A DNA stretch of 9,663 nt from Frankiales bacterium (GTDB lineage: Bacteria; Actinomycetota; Actinomycetes; Mycobacteriales; SCTD01). Below, piece by piece: positions 6,478 through 9,663 of this stretch. The notes beneath the pieces are model-generated. The model was not told where the DNA came from. It did no database searches and saw nothing but the letters and a program-made list of their open reading frames with translations. Each line of letters opens with the position of its first letter. Positions within the stretch are counted from its first letter, which is position 1. Made by a program: the position numbers and the translations under genes. The stretch is taken from the NCBI GenBank assembly GCA_025464915.1, contig JAODNF010000245.1:1-9663 (forward strand). The letters are read 5' to 3'.

Positions 6478-7934
6478 CCGACCTGACCCGGCTGTCGGCC
6501 GTCGAGACCCGGCAGGCCATAGCCAGCGGAGCCGCCAGTGCGGTCGAGGTCGCCCAGGCGCACCTCGACCGGATCGCAGCCGTCGACGACAGAGTGCACG
6601 CCTTCCTGCACGTCGACGCCGAGGGGGCCCTCGCGCAGGCTCGTCGGGTCGACACGGGGGAGGTCACGGGCCCGCTCGCCGGCGTCCCGCTGGCGCTGAA
6701 GGACGTCATCTGCCAGGAGGGCATCCCGACCACCGTCGGCTCGAAGATCCTCGAGGGATGGCGTCCGCCCTACGACGCGACGCTCACGACGCGCCTCAAG
6801 GGGGCGGGGGTCGTGATCCTCGGCAAGACCAACATGGACGAGTTCGCGATGGGCTCCTCGACGGAGCACTCGGCCTACGGACCGACGCACAACCCGTGGG
6901 ACCTGACCCGGATCCCTGGGGGATCGGGCGGTGGGTCGAGCGCGGCGCTGGCGTCGTACCAGGCGCCTCTTGCGATCGGTACGGACACCGGCGGCTCCAT
7001 CCGGCAGCCCGCCTCGGTCACGGGCACGGTCGGCGTGAAGCCGACGTACGGCGGGGTCTCCCGCTATGGGCTGGTCGCCTTCTCGTCGAGCCTCGACCAG
7101 GCAGGTCCGTGCGCCCGCAACGTCCTGGACGCGGCCCTGCTGCACGAGGTCATCGCGGGCTACGACCCGAAGGACTCGACGTCCATCGACGCCCCTGTCC
7201 CGCCGGTTGTCGAGGCGGCCCGCAGCGGCGACGTGAAGGGCCTGCGGATCGGCGTGGTGAAGGAGCTGCAGGGCGACGGCTACGAGCCGGGTGTCACTGC
7301 CCGCTTCAACGAGGCCGTCGAGGTCCTGCGCGGACTCGGGGCCACGGTCACCGAGGTCAGCTGCCCGCACTTCGGCTACGCGCTGCCGGCGTACTACCTG
7401 ATCGCGCCGTCGGAGGCCTCGTCGAACCTGGCCCGCTTCGACGCGGTCCGCTACGGCCTGCGGGTCGGGGACGACGGTGTGAGGTCGCTCGAGGAGGTCA
7501 TGGCCCTGACCCGCGCCCAGGGCTTCGGCCCCGAGGTGAAGCGGCGCATCATCCTCGGCACCTACGCGCTGTCGAGCGGCTACTACGACGCCTACTACGG
7601 CCAGGCGCAGAAGGTCCGCACCCTCATCAGCGGCGACTTCCGCAAGGCGTGGGACTCCGTCGACGTCCTCGTGGCGCCGACCTGCCCGACGGTCGCGTTC
7701 CCCCTGGGCGCCAAGCTCGAGGACCCGCTGGCCATGTACAAGCAGGACATCTGCAGCATCCCCGCCAACCTGTACGGCGGTCCGGCCGCCTCCTTCCCCG
7801 CGGGCCTGTCCGAGGGCCTGCCGGTCGGCCTGCAGGTGATGGCTCCGACCCTGCGCGAGGACCTGCTGTACCTCGTCGGCGCGGCCCTCGAGCAGGCCCT
7901 CCCCGCGTCCGTACCGACTCTCGACTGGGAGTAG
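6474..7934 (+). CDS. gatA: Asp-tRNA(Asn)/Glu-tRNA(Gln) amidotransferase subunit A
   Basis: GatA is the amidase-signature subunit that hydrolyses glutamine and channels ammonia to GatB, which amidates Glu-tRNA(Gln) or Asp-tRNA(Asn). The 486-residue protein is full length. The Lys-cisSer-Ser triad is visible: K76 in LALKDV, S151 in the PGGSGGGSSAAL glycine-serine loop, and S175 in TDTGGSIRQPAS; the 24-residue spacing of the serines matches GatA and FAAH. The loop reads GGSGGGS rather than GGSSGGS, which I recall as normal for actinobacterial GatA. GVKPTYGGVSRYG (197-209) is another strong family motif. The start overlaps gatC by ATGA and has only a weak purine-rich upstream stretch. The next gene starts 25 bases after the stop on the same strand, so read-through transcription into the sigma factor gene is likely. 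Confidence 0.97.
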   Translation: MTDLTRLSAVETRQAIASGAASAVEVAQAHLDRIAAVDDRVHAFLHVDAEGALAQARRVDTGEVTGPLAGVPLALKDVICQEGIPTTVGSKILEGWRPPYDATLTTRLKGAGVVILGKTNMDEFAMGSSTEHSAYGPTHNPWDLTRIPGGSGGGSSAALASYQAPLAIGTDTGGSIRQPASVTGTVGVKPTYGGVSRYGLVAFSSSLDQAGPCARNVLDAALLHEVIAGYDPKDSTSIDAPVPPVVEAARSGDVKGLRIGVVKELQGDGYEPGVTARFNEAVEVLRGLGATVTEVSCPHFGYALPAYYLIAPSEASSNLARFDAVRYGLRVGDDGVRSLEEVMALTRAQGFGPEVKRRIILGTYALSSGYYDAYYGQAQKVRTLISGDFRKAWDSVDVLVAPTCPTVAFPLGAKLEDPLAMYKQDICSIPANLYGGPAASFPAGLSEGLPVGLQVMAPTLREDLLYLVGAALEQALPASVPTLDWE

Positions 7935-7959
7935 GGAACCGGATCGCGGCCGGCCGCGT

Positions 7960-8466
7960 GTGCGAGGTGTGCAGACCCTCGCCGCCGGTGCCGTGACCGG
8001 CACCCCGCTCGACGACTTCTACGCCGCGGCCTACGCGCGGCTCGTCGCCGCTCTGACCCTCACCGCGGGCAGCCGCGAGGAGGCCGAGGAGGTCGTCCAG
8101 GAGGCCTTCGTCCGGCTCGTCCCTCGGTGGGACAAGGTCTCCCGCTACGACGACCCGGAGCAGTGGGTCCGGACGGTCGCCTGGCGGCTCGCGACCTCGC
8201 GCTGGCGTCGCGTCGTCACCTCGCGCAAGGCCCTGCGCCGACAGGGGGTCGCGCCCGACGTCGCACCGCCCGGGACCGAGGCGCTCGAGGTCGAGGAGCT
8301 GCTCGCCGGCCTGTCCGTCGAGCACCGCCAGGTCCTCGTCCTGCACTACGGGCTCGGGCTGTCCGTCGAGGACTGCGCGGCCGAGCTGCGCATCCCGCCC
8401 GGCACCGTCAAGAGCCGCCTGTCGCGTGCCCGCGAGGCCGCCCGCTCCCAGGAGAAGCCCCAATGA
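7960..8466 (+). CDS. ECF-type (SigE-family-like) RNA polymerase sigma factor
   Basis: The protein of up to 168 residues has only sigma regions 2 and 4, as in ECF (group IV) sigma factors. Region 2 covers about 17-84: LDDFYAAAYARLV, then EEAEEVVQEAFVRL (40-53) and the WVRTVAWRLATSRWRR promoter-recognition helix (69-84). Region 4 covers about 113-160: LSVEHRQVLVLHY, then the helix-turn-helix around LSVEDCAAEL and GTVKSRLSRARE. It would direct RNA polymerase to a small regulon, probably including its own operon. The start is uncertain: GTG at 7960, 7969 and 7993 are all in frame and none has a clear ribosome binding site; 7993 begins just before the conserved domain. The stop overlaps the next ATG (ATGA), tying it to a membrane protein that may control it. 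In M. tuberculosis this gatA-gatB position is occupied by pfkA, so the pair looks like a lineage-specific insertion. Confidence 0.88.
   Translation: MRGVQTLAAGAVTGTPLDDFYAAAYARLVAALTLTAGSREEAEEVVQEAFVRLVPRWDKVSRYDDPEQWVRTVAWRLATSRWRRVVTSRKALRRQGVAPDVAPPGTEALEVEELLAGLSVEHRQVLVLHYGLGLSVEDCAAELRIPPGTVKSRLSRAREAARSQEKPQ
8450..8454 (+). promoter_or_regulatory. Shine-Dalgarno site of the sigma-linked membrane protein
   Basis: AGGAG lies 8 bases before the ATG at 8463, inside the last codons of the sigma gene. It is one of the clearest ribosome binding sites in the window and settles the start of the next gene, whose frame is otherwise open back to 8127. Confidence 0.75.
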
Positions 8467-9065
8467 CTGAGCTCGACCAGATCCCCCTGCTGCTCGACCG
8501 CGAGGCGCGCCAGGTTCTTGTGCCGGCGCTCTCAGGCATCCGTCGGCGCAGTCGTCGTCGCCGACAGCGCCGCACCGCTGGTGCGCTGGTGGCGCTCGCC
8601 CTGGTCGCGACGCCGGTGGCGCTGAACCTGCGAGGTGGTGCGGCCCAGAGCACGGGCCCGCGCCTCGGCACCTCGCCCGGGTACACCCTCGACGTCTACC
8701 CGCAGCCTCGATCTGACACCCCGCGCACCACGGGGGAGCCGGTGTTCCACCTGAAGGCCGTATCGGCCCGGGTCATGATCGGCGTAGCCGGCGAGGGCGA
8801 GGTCGAGCTGACGCTCGACGAGCAGGGGAGGACGGACTACGCGTCCATCGACCCGGGGCAGATGGAGGCACTCGTGGTGAACGGCAGGTTGCTGGCGGCT
8901 CCCCTGCTGATCGAGCGCATCACGAGTGGCGTCGTGCAGCTAACGGCTCCGTCGGATCCACAGGACCAGGGCGAAGTCACCCCGGCGAAGGAGGCTCACA
9001 TCAAGCAGCTCGCCGTTGACCTCGCGCACGAGTTCACCGACAACGTGGTGGTGGAGCCCAACTAG
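8463..9065 (+). CDS. Single-pass membrane protein with SecD P1-head-like domain, candidate anti-sigma
   Basis: The 200-residue protein has a short N-terminal cytoplasmic part (1-38) ending in a very arginine-rich stretch (27-37), one membrane segment (about 39-56, AGALVALALVATPVAL), and an outside domain. The positive charges predict N-terminus inside. There is no HxxxCxxC zinc motif of classical anti-sigma factors. Residues about 95-163 resemble the P1 head subdomain of SecD: VELTLDEQG, then ALVVNGRLLAAPLL, then ITSGVVQLTA, compared with SecD patterns like V-x-F-T-x(4)-G, LDGKVxSAPV and ITGGxxQITG. This is recognition by eye. The ATGA overlap with the sigma gene suggests it senses the envelope and restrains that sigma factor, but a merely co-regulated protein is possible. 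Codon use is less GC3-biased than in neighbours (several CGT, GTA, CTA, GTT codons). The ATG at 8463 has a good AGGAG upstream. Its TAG overlaps the gatB -10 box. Confidence 0.8.
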   Translation: MTELDQIPLLLDREARQVLVPALSGIRRRSRRRRQRRTAGALVALALVATPVALNLRGGAAQSTGPRLGTSPGYTLDVYPQPRSDTPRTTGEPVFHLKAVSARVMIGVAGEGEVELTLDEQGRTDYASIDPGQMEALVVNGRLLAAPLLIERITSGVVQLTAPSDPQDQGEVTPAKEAHIKQLAVDLAHEFTDNVVVEPN

Positions 9066-9068
9066 GCT
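9063..9068 (+). promoter_or_regulatory. -10 box (TAGGCT) of a probable leaderless gatB promoter
   Basis: TAGGCT fits TANNNT and is followed by exactly 7 bases (GTCGCGC) before the gatB ATG at 9076, the same geometry as at gatC. Its first three bases are the stop codon of the preceding gene. No Shine-Dalgarno-like sequence is placed usefully before the ATG. A convincing -35 at 16-19 bases was not seen. Confidence 0.55.
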
Positions 9069-9075
9069 GTCGCGC

Positions 9076-9663
9076 ATGACGACGACGGTCCCCTACGCCG
9101 AGGCCCTGCAGGAGTTCGAGCCGGTCATCGGCCTGGAGACGCACGTCGAGCTCGGGACCGCGTCGAAGATGTTCTGCGGCTGCGACACCACCTTCGGGGC
9201 GGAGCCCAACACGCACACCTGCCCGGTCTGCCTCGGCCTGCCGGGGGCGCTGCCCGTCGTCAACGAGAAGGCCATCGAGTCGACGATCCGCATCGGTCTG
9301 GCGCTGCACTGCACGATCGCCACGTGGTGCCGCTTCGCCCGCAAGAACTACTTCTACCCGGACATGCCGAAGAACTTCCAGACCTCGCAGTACGACGAGC
9401 CGCTGTGCACCGACGGCTACCTCGACGTGCTGGTCGAGGGTCGGACGGTGCGGGTCGAGATCGAGCGCGTGCACCTGGAGGAGGACACCGGCAAGACGCT
9501 GCACGTCGGCGGCGCCACCGGGCGCATCACCGGCGCGTCGCACTCCCTCGTCGACTACAACCGCGCCGGCATCCCGCTCGTCGAGATCGTCACGAAGCCC
9601 GTGACGGGCACGGGGGCGATGCCGGCGGAGGTCGCTAAGGCCTACGTCACCGAGCTGCGTGAC
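9076..9663 (+). CDS. gatB: Asp-tRNA(Asn)/Glu-tRNA(Gln) amidotransferase subunit B, 5' part
   Basis: GatB binds the misacylated tRNA, activates the side-chain carboxylate with ATP and accepts ammonia from GatA. Only the first 196 codons are in the window and the frame is open to the last base; the full protein is usually near 500 residues. FEPVIGLETHVEL (14-26) is the family N-terminal signature. C34 and C36 with C49 and C52 (CGC and CPVC) form the expected zinc-binding set of the cradle domain. RKNYFYPDMPKNFQTSQYD, HLEEDTGK and DYNRAGIPLVEIV are further diagnostic GatB motifs. The ATG at 9076 gives a normal short leader before FEPVIG. It is separated from gatA by the sigma/membrane pair rather than lying next to it, and appears to have its own leaderless promoter. 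Confidence 0.97.
   Translation, partial: MTTTVPYAEALQEFEPVIGLETHVELGTASKMFCGCDTTFGAEPNTHTCPVCLGLPGALPVVNEKAIESTIRIGLALHCTIATWCRFARKNYFYPDMPKNFQTSQYDEPLCTDGYLDVLVEGRTVRVEIERVHLEEDTGKTLHVGGATGRITGASHSLVDYNRAGIPLVEIVTKPVTGTGAMPAEVAKAYVTELRD

Noticed and set aside
6138..8003. 621-residue minus-strand open frame opposite gatC and gatA
   Set aside because: Shadow of two certain genes, with no recognisable motif and a low-complexity, Arg/Gly-rich translation typical of GC-rich antisense frames.
8127..8462. N-terminal extension of the sigma-linked membrane protein
   Set aside because: It overlaps the conserved sigma factor in another frame; the AGGAG at 8450 and the ATGA overlap place the real start at 8463.
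99..9663. Possible defence system, prophage or mobile element
   Set aside because: All recognisable genes are housekeeping or signalling genes in a conserved actinobacterial order; no nuclease, toxin, integrase, transposase or terminal repeats were seen.

Overview
The window is very GC-rich, with mostly G/C third codon positions and frequent GTG starts. Its gene order points to an actinobacterium. From memory, Mycobacterium tuberculosis has the same block: Rv3015c (MetE-like), ligA, Rv3013 (ACT protein on the opposite strand), gatC, gatA, pfkA and gatB. Here a membrane GGDEF-EAL gene sits between ligA and the ACT gene, and a sigma factor plus membrane protein sits between gatA and gatB where M. 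tuberculosis has pfkA. The genus cannot be fixed from the sequence.

Positions 1-3282 (+ strand) hold a likely translationally coupled set: a 69-residue protein with a Lys/Ala/Pro-rich tail, a stand-alone MetE-like methyltransferase domain, and NAD-dependent DNA ligase LigA. Both junctions are 4-base GTGA overlaps. The first 98 bases hold a strong inverted repeat and a promoter-like -10 just before the first start codon.

Positions 3283-6092: after a 106-base gap comes a membrane-anchored diguanylate cyclase/phosphodiesterase in which every expected catalytic motif is visible. It converges, with only 10 bases between stop codons, on a minus-strand ACT-domain protein.

Positions 6093-9663: an 82-base divergent region precedes gatC, gatA, an ECF-type sigma factor, a single-pass membrane protein, and the start of gatB, which runs off the window. 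GatCAB is the amidotransferase that converts misacylated Glu-tRNA(Gln) and/or Asp-tRNA(Asn) to the correct amide form. gatC and gatB each have a TANNNT box exactly 7 bases before the ATG and no clear Shine-Dalgarno site, the pattern of leaderless transcripts. The gatB box overlaps the stop codon of the preceding gene, so gatB is probably also transcribed independently of the inserted pair.

The most interesting element is that pair (7960-9065). The sigma factor and membrane protein overlap by ATGA, and the extracytoplasmic part of the membrane protein resembles the P1 head subdomain of SecD. This suggests a small envelope-sensing regulatory module inside a housekeeping operon. The rest is conserved housekeeping or c-di-GMP signalling; there is no CRISPR array, RNA gene, transposon or phage gene that I can see. 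No gene-free stretch exceeds about 106 bases.
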